49,259 nt of DNA from Streptomyces populi (GTDB lineage: Bacteria > Actinomycetota > Actinomycetes > Streptomycetales > Streptomycetaceae). The first letter of the stretch is position 1. Each line of letters starts with the position of its first letter. Shown here piece after piece: positions 1 to 7,955 of this stretch. The DNA is taken from assembly GCF_002911015.1 (NCBI RefSeq), contig NZ_KZ626901.1, positions 1 to 49,259 of the forward strand, in the 5' to 3' direction. A program made the position numbers and the translations under genes. The notes under the pieces are model-generated. The model was not told the DNA's origin. It ran no database searches and saw only the letters and a program-made list of their open reading frames with translations.

Positions 1-100
1 TTAAGAGGGGGAGGATGTCAAGCATGGGCGTACCCGAGCGGCGGCTGCTCGCCGAGAGGATGCCCCTCCCGCGAGCGGCGGTACTCGTCCGAGCCCGTCT

Positions 101-979
101 TCACAGGCGCTTGAGGACCGCCTGCTTGGCCAGGGCGAACTCCTCGTCCGTCAGGACGCCCTCCTTGTGCAGCTCGCCCAGTTCGCGCAGCCTGCGCAGG
201 AGGGCGTCGTGGTCGGACCCGGGTCCGGGACCCGGGTCCGCCTCCCCGGCCGGCTCCAGGACCGGCCGGTCCCCGGCCGCCGCCGGGTGCGGCAGCCTCA
301 CCTGCACGGCCGCCGCGACCAGCGCCATCAGCGGGTCCTTCTTGAAGCCCCACAGCTCCACGGAGTTGGGGTCGTACTTCGGCGGCGCCTCGGTGCCGGC
401 GCCACGCACGGTGAAGCGCAGACAGCCGTTCTCCAGCCCGGCCGCGGGCCGCCACTCGACGGCCGTGATGTCCCCGAGGGCGAGGGCGCGGGCACCCGAC
501 GCGGACTTCGCGTCCTCCGTCTTCCAGTTCCACTCCAGGCGTACGCGCTCACCGTCGAAGCTCGCCGTGCCGTCGCCCGCGGACGCTGACAGCGGCACCG
601 CCGGACCGGGCAGCAGATAGCCGTCCACCGGGCCGGAGGGAACCTGGTCGAGCAGCAGCGCGCTCCGGACCTCGTCCACGAAGTACTCGGCGACGCCGAG
701 ACGGTCGGCCTCCACCGTGAGCTGGTACGGGTCGTTCGGCTCCGTGAGCTTGCCGCCGGTCGCCTGGAGCAGCGGGTCGGCGCCGTCGCGCAGCCGGAGT
801 CTGAGCCGCCCGGTCTTCTTGCCCTGCTCCAGGGATATGCCCGCCAACGCGCCCAGCGGCACGGTGATCTCACCCAGCGTCCGACGCAGCAGACCGACGT
901 TCTTGTCCCGTCCCGGGGTCAGCCGCAGGGCGTCCCCGTCGAAGATCCATGTGCCGTCCCGCTGGATGATTTCCGCCAT
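101..979 (-). CDS. DUF4429 protein with C-terminal SHOCT domain
   Basis: Predicted cytosolic protein of 292 residues with no signal peptide or membrane segment. The N-terminal two thirds contain two similar beta-rich halves, each with a pattern around W-x-F-D-G followed by a G-x-I/L-x-x-V stretch, as in DUF4429 proteins. The last 30 residues (LLRRLRELGELHKEGVLTDE then EFALAKQAVL) are a clear SHOCT short helical domain, joined by a Pro/Gly/Asp-rich linker. SHOCT domains are usually found at protein ends and may mediate oligomerisation; no enzymatic role is known for this family. The start is the ATG reading MAEIIQRDG. No good Shine-Dalgarno lies before it, so the message may be leaderless or the start slightly different. 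It is divergent from the hexosaminidase gene and shares its short promoter region, including the dre palindrome. Confidence 0.85.
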   Translation of the reverse strand: MAEIIQRDGTWIFDGDALRLTPGRDKNVGLLRRTLGEITVPLGALAGISLEQGKKTGRLRLRLRDGADPLLQATGGKLTEPNDPYQLTVEADRLGVAEYFVDEVRSALLLDQVPSGPVDGYLLPGPAVPLSASAGDGTASFDGERVRLEWNWKTEDAKSASGARALALGDITAVEWRPAAGLENGCLRFTVRGAGTEAPPKYDPNSVELWGFKKDPLMALVAAAVQVRLPHPAAAGDRPVLEPAGEADPGPGPGSDHDALLRRLRELGELHKEGVLTDEEFALAKQAVLKRL

Positions 980-1010
980 GGGGAGGATTGTTCCACCGCG
1001 ACTGAGGCAA

Positions 1011-1026
1011 AGTGGTCTCGACCAAT
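1011..1026. promoter_or_regulatory. DasR-type dre palindrome
   Basis: The sequence AGTGGTCTCGACCAAT closely matches the Streptomyces dre consensus (A-S-TGGTCTAGACCA-S-T), with perfect TGGTC/GACCA arms. It sits in the 74-bp divergent region between the DUF4429 gene and the GH20 hexosaminidase, 27 bp before the hexosaminidase start. A second partial site (GATCTCGACCAC, 1031-1042) follows immediately. DasR is the GntR-family repressor of N-acetylglucosamine and chitin utilisation, so a site before a hexosaminidase is functionally consistent. Binding itself is inferred. Confidence 0.8.
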
Positions 1027-1053
1027 CCGAGATCTCGACCACAGGGAGCGCAT

Positions 1054-2637
1054 GTGAGACAGCACCACAGAACGCCCCGGCTTCTCGGCACGCTGCTGCT
1101 CGTGGCGGCGGCGGGTACCTCCCTCGTCGGCGCGGCACCGCACACCCGGGCCGCCGCCCCGCCGGTCCATGTCGTCCCGGCCCCCGCGTCCGTCGAGCCG
1201 GGCGGAGCCCCGTACCGCCTCACCGGTGACACCCGCATCCGCGTCGACGGCTCGCGCGAAGCCCGCGCGGTCGGCGAGTACCTCGCGGACGTCCTGCGGC
1301 CCTCCACCGGCTACCGGCTGCCGGTCGGCCCGGGCGGCGCGGGAGGCATCCGGCTCCGGCTCGGCGGCAAGGGACTGGGCGACGAGGGCTACCGGCTCGA
1401 CAGCGGCGCCTCGGGCGTCACCATCACGGCCGGCAGGCCCGCGGGCCTCTTCCACGGCGTCCAGACCCTGCGTCAGCTGCTGCCCGCCGCCGTCGAGAAG
1501 AAGTCCGTCCAGCACGGGCCCTGGCTGATCGCCGGCGGCACCATCACGGACACCCCGCGCTACGCGTACCGCGGGGCCATGCTCGACGTCTCCCGGCACT
1601 TCTTCACCGTCGCCCAGGTGAAGCGCTACATCGACGAACTGGCGCTGTACAAGGTCAACAAGCTGCACCTGCACCTGAGCGACGACCAGGGCTGGCGCAT
1701 CGCCGTCGACTCCTGGCCCCGGCTGGCGGCCCACGGCGGCTCCACCCAGGTCGGCGGCGGACCGGGCGGCTTCTACACCAAGGCCGACTACCGCGAGATC
1801 GTCCGGTACGCCGCCTCGCGCTATCTGGAGGTCGTCCCGGAGATCGACATGCCCGGACACACCAACGCGGCCCTCTCCTCGTACGCGGACCTGAACTGCG
1901 ACGGGGTCGCGCCGCCGCTCTACACCGGCACGGAGGTCGGCTTCAGCTCGCTGTGCGTCGGCGAGCCGAGGACGTACGCCTTCGTGGAGGACGTGATCCG
2001 CGAGCTCGCGGCGATCACGCCCGGCGCGTACCTCCACATCGGCGGCGACGAGGCGCACTCCACGAGCCACGCCGACTACGTGGCCTTCATGGACAAGGTG
2101 CAGCCCCTCGTCGCGAAGTACGGCAAGAAGGTGATGGGCTGGCACCAGCTGACCGGGGCCGCTCCGGCGAAGGGCGCCGTCGCGCAGTACTGGGGGCTCG
2201 ACGACACCGGTGCCGAGGAGAAGGAGCAGGTCGCCCGCGCCGCGCGGAACGGGACCGGGGTCGTGCTGTCGCCCGCGGACCGGCTCTACCTCGACATGAA
2301 GTACACCGCCGACACCCCGCTCGGGCAGGACTGGGCCGGTCTGGTGGAGGTGCGGCGGGCCTACGACTGGGACCCGGGCGGCTACCTCTCCGGCGTGCCC
2401 GCCTCGGCCGTCAGGGGCGTCGAGGCGCCGCTGTGGACGGAGACGATCCGGAGCTCCGCGGACATCGACGTCATGGCCTTCCCGAGGCTGCCCGGGGCCG
2501 CCGAACTCGGCTGGTCCCCCGCCTCCACGCACGACTGGGACACCTACAAGGTGCGCCTCGCCGCCCAGGCGCCCCGCTGGGACGCGCTCGGCATCGCGTA
2601 TTACCGCTCGCCCCAGGTTCCCTGGCCCGCGCGGTAG
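1054..2637 (+). CDS. secreted GH20 beta-N-acetylhexosaminidase
   Basis: Exported enzyme that removes terminal beta-linked GlcNAc/GalNAc, typically from chitobiose or peptidoglycan fragments. The N-terminus (VRQHHRTPRLLGTLLLVAAA) is a Sec signal peptide ending near TRAAAP. A GH20b-like domain follows (about residues 35-155), then the GH20 barrel from about 165 to the end. The catalytic Asp-Glu pair is in HIGGDEAH (D332, E333), and KLHLHLSDDQGWR is the classic GH20 strand motif. I chose the GTG at 1054 because GGGAG at 1044-1048 is correctly spaced; the in-frame GTG at 1012 lies inside the dre region. Length (527 residues) is usual for Streptomyces family members. It is convergent with desD and separated from it by two terminator hairpins. 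Confidence 0.93.
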   Translation: MRQHHRTPRLLGTLLLVAAAGTSLVGAAPHTRAAAPPVHVVPAPASVEPGGAPYRLTGDTRIRVDGSREARAVGEYLADVLRPSTGYRLPVGPGGAGGIRLRLGGKGLGDEGYRLDSGASGVTITAGRPAGLFHGVQTLRQLLPAAVEKKSVQHGPWLIAGGTITDTPRYAYRGAMLDVSRHFFTVAQVKRYIDELALYKVNKLHLHLSDDQGWRIAVDSWPRLAAHGGSTQVGGGPGGFYTKADYREIVRYAASRYLEVVPEIDMPGHTNAALSSYADLNCDGVAPPLYTGTEVGFSSLCVGEPRTYAFVEDVIRELAAITPGAYLHIGGDEAHSTSHADYVAFMDKVQPLVAKYGKKVMGWHQLTGAAPAKGAVAQYWGLDDTGAEEKEQVARAARNGTGVVLSPADRLYLDMKYTADTPLGQDWAGLVEVRRAYDWDPGGYLSGVPASAVRGVEAPLWTETIRSSADIDVMAFPRLPGAAELGWSPASTHDWDTYKVRLAAQAPRWDALGIAYYRSPQVPWPAR

Positions 2638-2650
2638 ACGGAACGCCGAC

Positions 2651-2682
2651 GGGCGCCCCGGCGGCCCGTCTCCGGGGCGCCC
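2651..2682. terminator. hairpin terminator after hexosaminidase
   Basis: Perfect 11-bp stem GGGCGCCCCGG/CCGGGGCGCCC with a 10-nt loop, between the convergent hexosaminidase and desD genes. There is no U-tract, as is usual in Streptomyces. Confidence 0.7.
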
Positions 2683-2693
2683 GCCCGTACGCG

Positions 2694-2718
2694 GGGCTCC
2701 TGGACGCGCCAGGAGCCC
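2694..2718. terminator. hairpin terminator after desD
   Basis: Perfect 10-bp stem GGGCTCCTGG/CCAGGAGCCC with a 5-nt loop, 5 bases beyond the desD stop codon. It would terminate the desABCD transcript and could act in both directions. Confidence 0.7.
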
Positions 2719-2723
2719 GGTGC

Positions 2724-4496
2724 TCAGAACCCGGCGATCGGGTTCTTCAGGGTGCCGACCAGTTGCAGGGCGCCCGAGGGATCGGCCAGGTCGACCATCT
2801 GCCGGTTGTCGCGCAGCTGGAGCCGGTTGAGGCAGGACAGCGCGAACTCCGGCGCGAACAGGTCGTACTGCCGGAACTTGTCCTCCAGCTCGGGCGTCGC
2901 CTCCTGGTAGGCGCGCACCGACTCGGCGACCGTCCGCCAGAAGTCCTCCTCGGCGAGGACCCCCTCGTCCGCGAGCTGGGCGGCCAGGAAGCGGAAGAAG
3001 CAGTCGAAGACGTCCGTGAAGATCGACAGCAGCTTCGTGTCCTCGGGGACGTCGACCCGGATCCGCTCGACCGCGGGCGGCAGCACCGCCTGCGGGTCCA
3101 TGACCGCGATCTCCTCGGCGATGTCCTTGTAGACCGCCCGCCGCACCGCCCCGTCCTCCAGGACCAGGATGACGTTCTCGCCGTGCGGCATGTAGACCAG
3201 GTCGTAGGCGTAGAAGCTGTGCAGCAGCGGGGTGAGGTAGGCGTGCAGGTAGCCGCGCAGCCACTCCACCGGCGTGAGGCCCGACCGCTCGATCAGCGCG
3301 GCCGCGAACGAGGAACCCTCGTGGTCGACATGGACGAGGGAGGCCATCGTCGCCAGGGACTCGCCCTCCCGGAGCGAGGGGACGGGACTCTCGCGCCACA
3401 GCGCGGCCAGCATCTTGCGGTACGGGGAGTACCGGTCGGTGGCCGCCTCGTACTCCAGGTGCCGGTAGCCGACGGCCGCCCGCTCCCGGATGACCGACAG
3501 ACCGGTCGACTTCAGCACCGGGTCGTTCTCGACGAGCTGGACCAGCCAGTCGTTGATGGCCGGGGTCGCCTCCATGTAGGCGGCGGACAGACCGCGCATG
3601 AAGCCCATGTTGAGGACGCTCAGCGCCGTCTTCACGTAGTGCTTGTGCGGGCTGCTGGTGTTGAAGAACGTCCGGATGGACTGCTGGGCCAGGTACTCGT
3701 CGTCGCCCTCGCCGAGCGGGACCAGGCGCCGCTGGGCGACCTCGGCGGCGAACGTCACGGACAGCTTGTTGTGCCACTGCCAGGGGTGGACGGGTATGAG
3801 GAGGTAGTCCTCGGGGTCGAGCCCCTGTCCGCGCAGGATCCCGTCGAACCGTTCGACCGTCTCCGGGCCCAGTTCGGCGCGCACGAAGGACTCGTACTCG
3901 ATGCCGACGCCCGCCGTGAAGGCGGCCCGGGAGCGGTGCGCCGCCAGCCACACCAGCCGGATGGGGCTCGCGGTCTCGGGGGCGTAGGCGAGGTAGTCGT
4001 GCACACCGAAGCCCAGCCGCCCGTTGTTGGCGACGAAGCAGGGGTGCCCCTCGGTCATGCCGGTCTCGATGGCCTGGAAACCGGAGCCGGCCAGCTCGCG
4101 CACGGTGATCCGCGGCTTGGTGAGCTTGTAGCAGGTGCCCGCGAGGGTGGAAGAGATCTCCTCCAGGTAGACCGGCAGGATCTCGTCGCTCAGGCCGAGT
4201 GACTCCTTCAGCTCGATGAAGAAGTCCAGTGCCGACAGCGGGAGTTCGGTGCCGTCGCGGTGCCGGGTGATGGACTCGGCGGCCACCTGCCAGTGGTCGA
4301 GCAGGCGCCGGGTCGCGGTGAACCGGTAGCTCGTCGTCCCGTTGTCGCCGGTGACCTCGTAGCGGCCGTCCGGCAGGCTCCGCGGGGTGATCAGCCGCTC
4401 GTGCGCGAACTCGGCGAGCGCCTTGCGGACGAGGAGGCGCTCGGCGGCCGCCCAGCGTTCGGGGGAGAGGTGGGCTGCGCTCTCGGCGGGGTTCAC
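2724..4496 (-). CDS. desD: DesD, NIS desferrioxamine synthetase (IucA/IucC family)
   Basis: ATP-dependent NRPS-independent siderophore synthetase of 590 residues. In the known pathway it joins and cyclises N-hydroxy-N-succinylcadaverine units to give desferrioxamine E, or uses acylated variants to give desferrioxamine B. IucA/IucC hallmarks are visible: HPWQWHNKL, the ATP-binding TSSPHKHYVKTALSVLNMG segment, and YMPHGENVILVLEDG. The C-terminal FhuF-like region (FALSCLNRLQLRDNRQM) is intact. The start is a GTG whose bases overlap the desC stop (GTGA, 4-bp overlap), so translation is coupled to desC. It is the last gene of the desABCD operon and is followed by a hairpin at 2694-2718. Confidence 0.96.
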   Translation of the reverse strand: MNPAESAAHLSPERWAAAERLLVRKALAEFAHERLITPRSLPDGRYEVTGDNGTTSYRFTATRRLLDHWQVAAESITRHRDGTELPLSALDFFIELKESLGLSDEILPVYLEEISSTLAGTCYKLTKPRITVRELAGSGFQAIETGMTEGHPCFVANNGRLGFGVHDYLAYAPETASPIRLVWLAAHRSRAAFTAGVGIEYESFVRAELGPETVERFDGILRGQGLDPEDYLLIPVHPWQWHNKLSVTFAAEVAQRRLVPLGEGDDEYLAQQSIRTFFNTSSPHKHYVKTALSVLNMGFMRGLSAAYMEATPAINDWLVQLVENDPVLKSTGLSVIRERAAVGYRHLEYEAATDRYSPYRKMLAALWRESPVPSLREGESLATMASLVHVDHEGSSFAAALIERSGLTPVEWLRGYLHAYLTPLLHSFYAYDLVYMPHGENVILVLEDGAVRRAVYKDIAEEIAVMDPQAVLPPAVERIRVDVPEDTKLLSIFTDVFDCFFRFLAAQLADEGVLAEEDFWRTVAESVRAYQEATPELEDKFRQYDLFAPEFALSCLNRLQLRDNRQMVDLADPSGALQLVGTLKNPIAGF

Positions 4497-5038
4497 GCGG
4501 CCACCGCCTTCTCGAACTGCTCCCGGGTGCAGAAGCTCAGCAGCGCCTTCTTCTCCGGCTTCTGGATCTCCCGCACGGGCACGAAGCCGACGGCCTCGTT
4601 GAGGGCGTGCACGGCCGTGTTGGCCACGTCGGGCTCGACGACCACCCGGCGGGTGGCCGGGTCGGCGAAGAGGTGCTCCACCACCGCGGTGATCACGGCC
4701 CGGGTGAAGCCGTGCACGGGCGTGTCGCTCGGGGCGACCAGGAAGTGCATGCCGACGTCGCCCGGCTCCGGCTCGTAGAGGCCGACGAGTTCGACGTGGC
4801 GGGGGTCGTAGCGCTCCATCAGGAAGACGGGCTCGCCGTCCAGCAGGCCGAGGAACGCCTCGTGGTGCTCGCTCGCCGCGATGGCCATGTACTCGCGCTC
4901 CACGTCGTGCAGTTTCGCCTCCTGCATCATCCAGAAGGCGGCCTTGGGGTGCGTCACCCAGCGGTGCAGCAGCGGTGCGTCCTCGACGGGGTCGAGGGGG
5001 CGGACGGTGAAGGTGCCTACGGTGGTCGTGATGGTCAT
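4493..5038 (-). CDS. desC: DesC, N-hydroxycadaverine acyltransferase
   Basis: GNAT-superfamily acyltransferase of 181 residues, IucB/RhbD-like. It transfers a succinyl or acetyl group from CoA to N-hydroxycadaverine, making the hydroxamate monomer used by DesD. The typical family core is seen as HRWVTHPKAAFWMM near the N-terminus and GMHFLVAPSDTPVHGFTRAV in the acyl-CoA region. The N-terminal MTITTTVGTFTVRPLDPVED matches the usual start of the family. Its ATG overlaps the desB stop (ATGA) and its own stop overlaps the desD GTG, so it lies in a fully coupled operon. Confidence 0.95.
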   Translation of the reverse strand: MTITTTVGTFTVRPLDPVEDAPLLHRWVTHPKAAFWMMQEAKLHDVEREYMAIAASEHHEAFLGLLDGEPVFLMERYDPRHVELVGLYEPEPGDVGMHFLVAPSDTPVHGFTRAVITAVVEHLFADPATRRVVVEPDVANTAVHALNEAVGFVPVREIQKPEKKALLSFCTREQFEKAVAA

Positions 5039-6327
5039 ACGGCGAACTCCTGGAACGCGATGGTCTTCTCGACCGGGTAGTACTCGGTGCCGAGCAGCTC
5101 ACGGATGATGGACGCGTTGCGGTACGGGCCCATGCCGAGGTCCGGGGACGTGATGCTGTGGGTGTGCACGCCGGCGTTCTGGAGGAAGACCCCGCGGCCG
5201 GTGACGTCGATGGAGTAGTTGCGGGCCACGTCGTACCGTCCGTGGCCGTCGAGGCGGAGGCGGTCCTTGACCGGCTCGAGGAAGGCCGGGGCCGCGTAGT
5301 GGTAGCCGGTGGCCAGGATCAGGCCCTCGGTGTCGATCTCGTAGTCCTTGCCCTGCTCGTCCTGGCGCAGGCCCAGCCGGTAGGTGCCGTTCTCGTGACG
5401 GGCGCTGCGCAGGGTGGAGTTGGTGAGCAGCCGGGTGGGGACCGGGCGGTCGCCGCTCTCGACGTTCTTCTGGTACAGCAGGTCGAAGATCGCGTCGATG
5501 AGGTCGCCGTTGATGCCCTTGAACAGGCCCTTCTGCTGCTTCTCCAGCCGGTAGCGGGTGTCCTCGGGCAGCGCGCTGAAGTAGTCGATGTAGTCCGGGG
5601 ACGTCATCTCCAGGGTCAGCTTGGTGTACTCCAGCGGGAAGAACCGCGGGGAGCGGGTGACCCAGTTGAGCTGGTAGCCGTGGACGTCGATCCCGGAGAG
5701 CAGTTCGTAGTAGATCTCCGCGGCGCTCTGGCCGCTGCCGACGATCGTGATCGACTTCTTCCCGGCGAGCTCCGCCTTGCGGTGCATGTACTGCGCGGTG
5801 TGGAAGAAGTCGCCGCCGAGGTCCTGGCAGGCCTCCGGGACGAAGGGCACGGTGCCGGTGCCGAGGACGAGCCGTCGGCCGCGGTAGGTGTCGCCCCCTC
5901 GCGTCCGTACGACGTACAGCTCCTCGCCCTCGTCGTACGTCACCTCGGTGACCGTCGTCCCGAAGCGGACGCTGCTCAGCTTGTCCGCGGCCCAGCGGCA
6001 GTAGTCGTCGTACTCGACCCGCAGCGGGTAGAAGTTCTCGCGGATGTAGAACGCGTACAGACGGCCCGATTCCTTCAGGTAGTTGAGGAAGGAGTACGGG
6101 GACGTCGGGTCGGCGAGGGTGACCAGGTCCGACATGAACGGGGTCTGTAGGTGCGCGCCGTCCAGGAACATGCCGGAGTGCCACTCGAAGTGGGGCTTCG
6201 ACTCCAGGAAGACACCGCTGAGTTCGGCGATCGGCTCGGTCAGGCAGGCGAGGCCGAGGTTGAAGGGGCCGAGCCCGATCCCCACGAAGTCGTAGGTGGT
6301 GTCCGTGGATTCAGCAAGCGCGGTCAA
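5035..6327 (-). CDS. desB: DesB, cadaverine N-monooxygenase
   Basis: FAD- and NADPH-dependent class B N-hydroxylating monooxygenase of 430 residues, related to IucD and PvdA. It converts cadaverine to N-hydroxycadaverine. The FAD motif GIGLGPFNLGLA is near residue 16, the NADPH-binding motif GSGQSAAE is mid-protein, and the C-terminal ATGYHYA motif is typical of the family. The start is a TTG that lies inside the 3' end of desA, giving a 17-bp overlap. A purine-rich GGGAGAG stands just before it. The TTG start and overlap may lower DesB translation relative to DesA or couple the two. Confidence 0.95.
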   Translation of the reverse strand: MTALAESTDTTYDFVGIGLGPFNLGLACLTEPIAELSGVFLESKPHFEWHSGMFLDGAHLQTPFMSDLVTLADPTSPYSFLNYLKESGRLYAFYIRENFYPLRVEYDDYCRWAADKLSSVRFGTTVTEVTYDEGEELYVVRTRGGDTYRGRRLVLGTGTVPFVPEACQDLGGDFFHTAQYMHRKAELAGKKSITIVGSGQSAAEIYYELLSGIDVHGYQLNWVTRSPRFFPLEYTKLTLEMTSPDYIDYFSALPEDTRYRLEKQQKGLFKGINGDLIDAIFDLLYQKNVESGDRPVPTRLLTNSTLRSARHENGTYRLGLRQDEQGKDYEIDTEGLILATGYHYAAPAFLEPVKDRLRLDGHGRYDVARNYSIDVTGRGVFLQNAGVHTHSITSPDLGMGPYRNASIIRELLGTEYYPVEKTIAFQEFAV

Positions 6328-7777
6328 GGGACTCTCCCAGGTACTGCTCGGCGTGGCCGGCGATCAGATCGAGGACGGCGGCGATGTCGTCCCTCGTGGT
6401 CTCGGGGTTGAGCAAGGTGAACTTCAGGTAGTGGCGTCCGCCGACCTTGGTGCCCGCGACGACGGCGTCGCCGGAGGCGAACAGGGCCTTGCGGGCGTAC
6501 AGGTTGGCGCGGTCGATCTCGGCCGGGTCGGTGACGGCGGCCGGGATGTACCGGAAGACGAGGGTGGAGAGCGAGGGCTCCACGACGACGTCGAAGCGCG
6601 GGTCGGCGGCGAGGATCTTCCAGCCCTCGGCGGCCAGGTCGCAGACCTCGTCGAAGAGTTCGCCGATGCCGTCGGCGCCCATCGTGCGCAGGGTCATCCA
6701 CAGCTTCAGCGCGTCGAAGCGCCGGGTGGTCTGGAGGGACTTGTCGACCTGGTTGGGGATGCGCTCGGTGACCATGCGGCGCGGGTTGAGGTACTCCGCG
6801 TGGTAGGTGGCGTGGCGCAGGGTCGAGGCGTCACGGACCAGCACGGCCGAGGAACTCACGGGCTGGAAGAAGGACTTGTGGTAGTCGACGGTGACGGAAT
6901 CGGCCCGCTCGATGCCGTCGATGCGGTCCCGGTTCTTCAGCGAGGTGAGCAGTCCGCAGCCGTAGGCCGCGTCCACGTGCATCCAGGTCCCGAACTGGGA
7001 GCACAGTTCGGCGATCTCGGGCAGCGGGTCGATGGAGCCGAAGTCGGTGGTGCCCGCGGTGGCGACGACCGCCATGGGGACCAGGCCCTCCGCCCGGCAG
7101 CGCTCCAGCTCGTGGGCGAGGGCGACCGTCTGCATGCGCTTGTCGTGGTCGACGGGGATCGAGACGACGGCGTCGGCGGCGAGGCCGAGGAGTTTGGCCG
7201 ACTTCTTGACGCTGAAGTGGCTGACCTCGGAGGCGAAGACGCGCAGTCGGCCGAGGCCGTCTCCCGCCTCCCCGTCCTCCTCGCCGAGTTTCGCCTCCTC
7301 GCGGGCCAGCAGCAGGGCCTGGAGGTTGGACTGGCTGCCGCCGCTGGTGAACACGCCGTCGGCGGCCGGGCCGAGACCGATCCGCTCGTTGGTCCAGTCG
7401 ATGAGCCGGCGCTCGATCAGGGTGCCGCCGGCCGACTGGTCCCAGGTGTCCAGCGAGGAGTTGACGGCGGACAGGACGGCCTCGCCGAGCACGGCCGGGA
7501 TGACGACCGGGCAGTTGAGGTGGGCGAGGTAGCGGGGGTGGTGGAAGTAGATCGCGTCCTGGAGGTAGACCTCCTCCAGCTCGTCGAGAACGGCCGTGGT
7601 GTCGTGCAGGGGCTTGTCGAGGTCGATCCGCTCGATGCGGGGAGTGAGTTCGTCGACCGTGACACCCGTGAACGGGCGGTCGGTGGTGGCGAGTCTGGCC
7701 GCCACCCGCTCGACGCCTTCGGTCACGGAGCGGCGATACCGGTCCGCGGTGGTGTCGTTGAGCAGGTGCGAGCGCAT
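6311..7777 (-). CDS. desA: DesA, PLP-dependent lysine decarboxylase
   Basis: Group II pyridoxal-phosphate decarboxylase of 488 residues that makes cadaverine from L-lysine, the first step of desferrioxamine biosynthesis. The PLP-binding lysine is K301 in DYHKSFFQP, preceded by the conserved WMHVDAAYGCG segment carrying the cofactor-binding Asp. TSGGSQSNLQALLLAREE is the phosphate-binding loop. It is the first gene of the operon, and an iron box is centred about 80 bp upstream of the start. This predicts repression by the iron-dependent DtxR-family regulator (DmdR1 in Streptomyces) when iron is sufficient. Confidence 0.95.
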   Translation of the reverse strand: MRSHLLNDTTADRYRRSVTEGVERVAARLATTDRPFTGVTVDELTPRIERIDLDKPLHDTTAVLDELEEVYLQDAIYFHHPRYLAHLNCPVVIPAVLGEAVLSAVNSSLDTWDQSAGGTLIERRLIDWTNERIGLGPAADGVFTSGGSQSNLQALLLAREEAKLGEEDGEAGDGLGRLRVFASEVSHFSVKKSAKLLGLAADAVVSIPVDHDKRMQTVALAHELERCRAEGLVPMAVVATAGTTDFGSIDPLPEIAELCSQFGTWMHVDAAYGCGLLTSLKNRDRIDGIERADSVTVDYHKSFFQPVSSSAVLVRDASTLRHATYHAEYLNPRRMVTERIPNQVDKSLQTTRRFDALKLWMTLRTMGADGIGELFDEVCDLAAEGWKILAADPRFDVVVEPSLSTLVFRYIPAAVTDPAEIDRANLYARKALFASGDAVVAGTKVGGRHYLKFTLLNPETTRDDIAAVLDLIAGHAEQYLGESLDRAC

Positions 7778-7823
7778 GTGGGGGTCCTCCGTGCGGGGGA
7801 GAGTCCGAGCGGGACAAGAAGAT

Positions 7824-7887
7824 GGGGCGAGGTCGCGACGTTCAACTTAGGTTAGCCTAACCTAAGTCGAACGTGCGACCCCGCCCC
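7824..7887. repeat. 64-bp imperfect palindrome enclosing the desA iron box
   Basis: The arms extend well beyond the 19-bp iron box. The left side reads GGGGCGAGGTCGCGACGTTC then AACTTAGGTTA; the right side, reverse-complemented, reads GGGGCGGGGTCGCACGTTC then GACTTAGGTTA. Arms of about 30 bp therefore match with two substitutions and one one-base insertion. In RNA from the desEF side it would form a very stable hairpin 69 bases after the desF stop, so it may be the desEF terminator as well as the desA operator. The combined role is inference. Confidence 0.75.
7847..7865. promoter_or_regulatory. iron box upstream of desA (DmdR/DtxR operator)
   Basis: TTAGGTTAGCCTAACCTAA is a near-perfect 19-bp match to the actinobacterial iron box consensus TTAGGTTAGGCTAACCTAA. 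Repression of desABCD by iron-loaded DmdR1 at such a site is established in Streptomyces. Confidence 0.95.
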
Positions 7888-7955
7888 ACCTGCGCCTTTC
7901 GTGATCCACGTCTCGCTCCGCGGGGGTTTCCGGGAGGCGCGCCGGTTTTCGCGAA

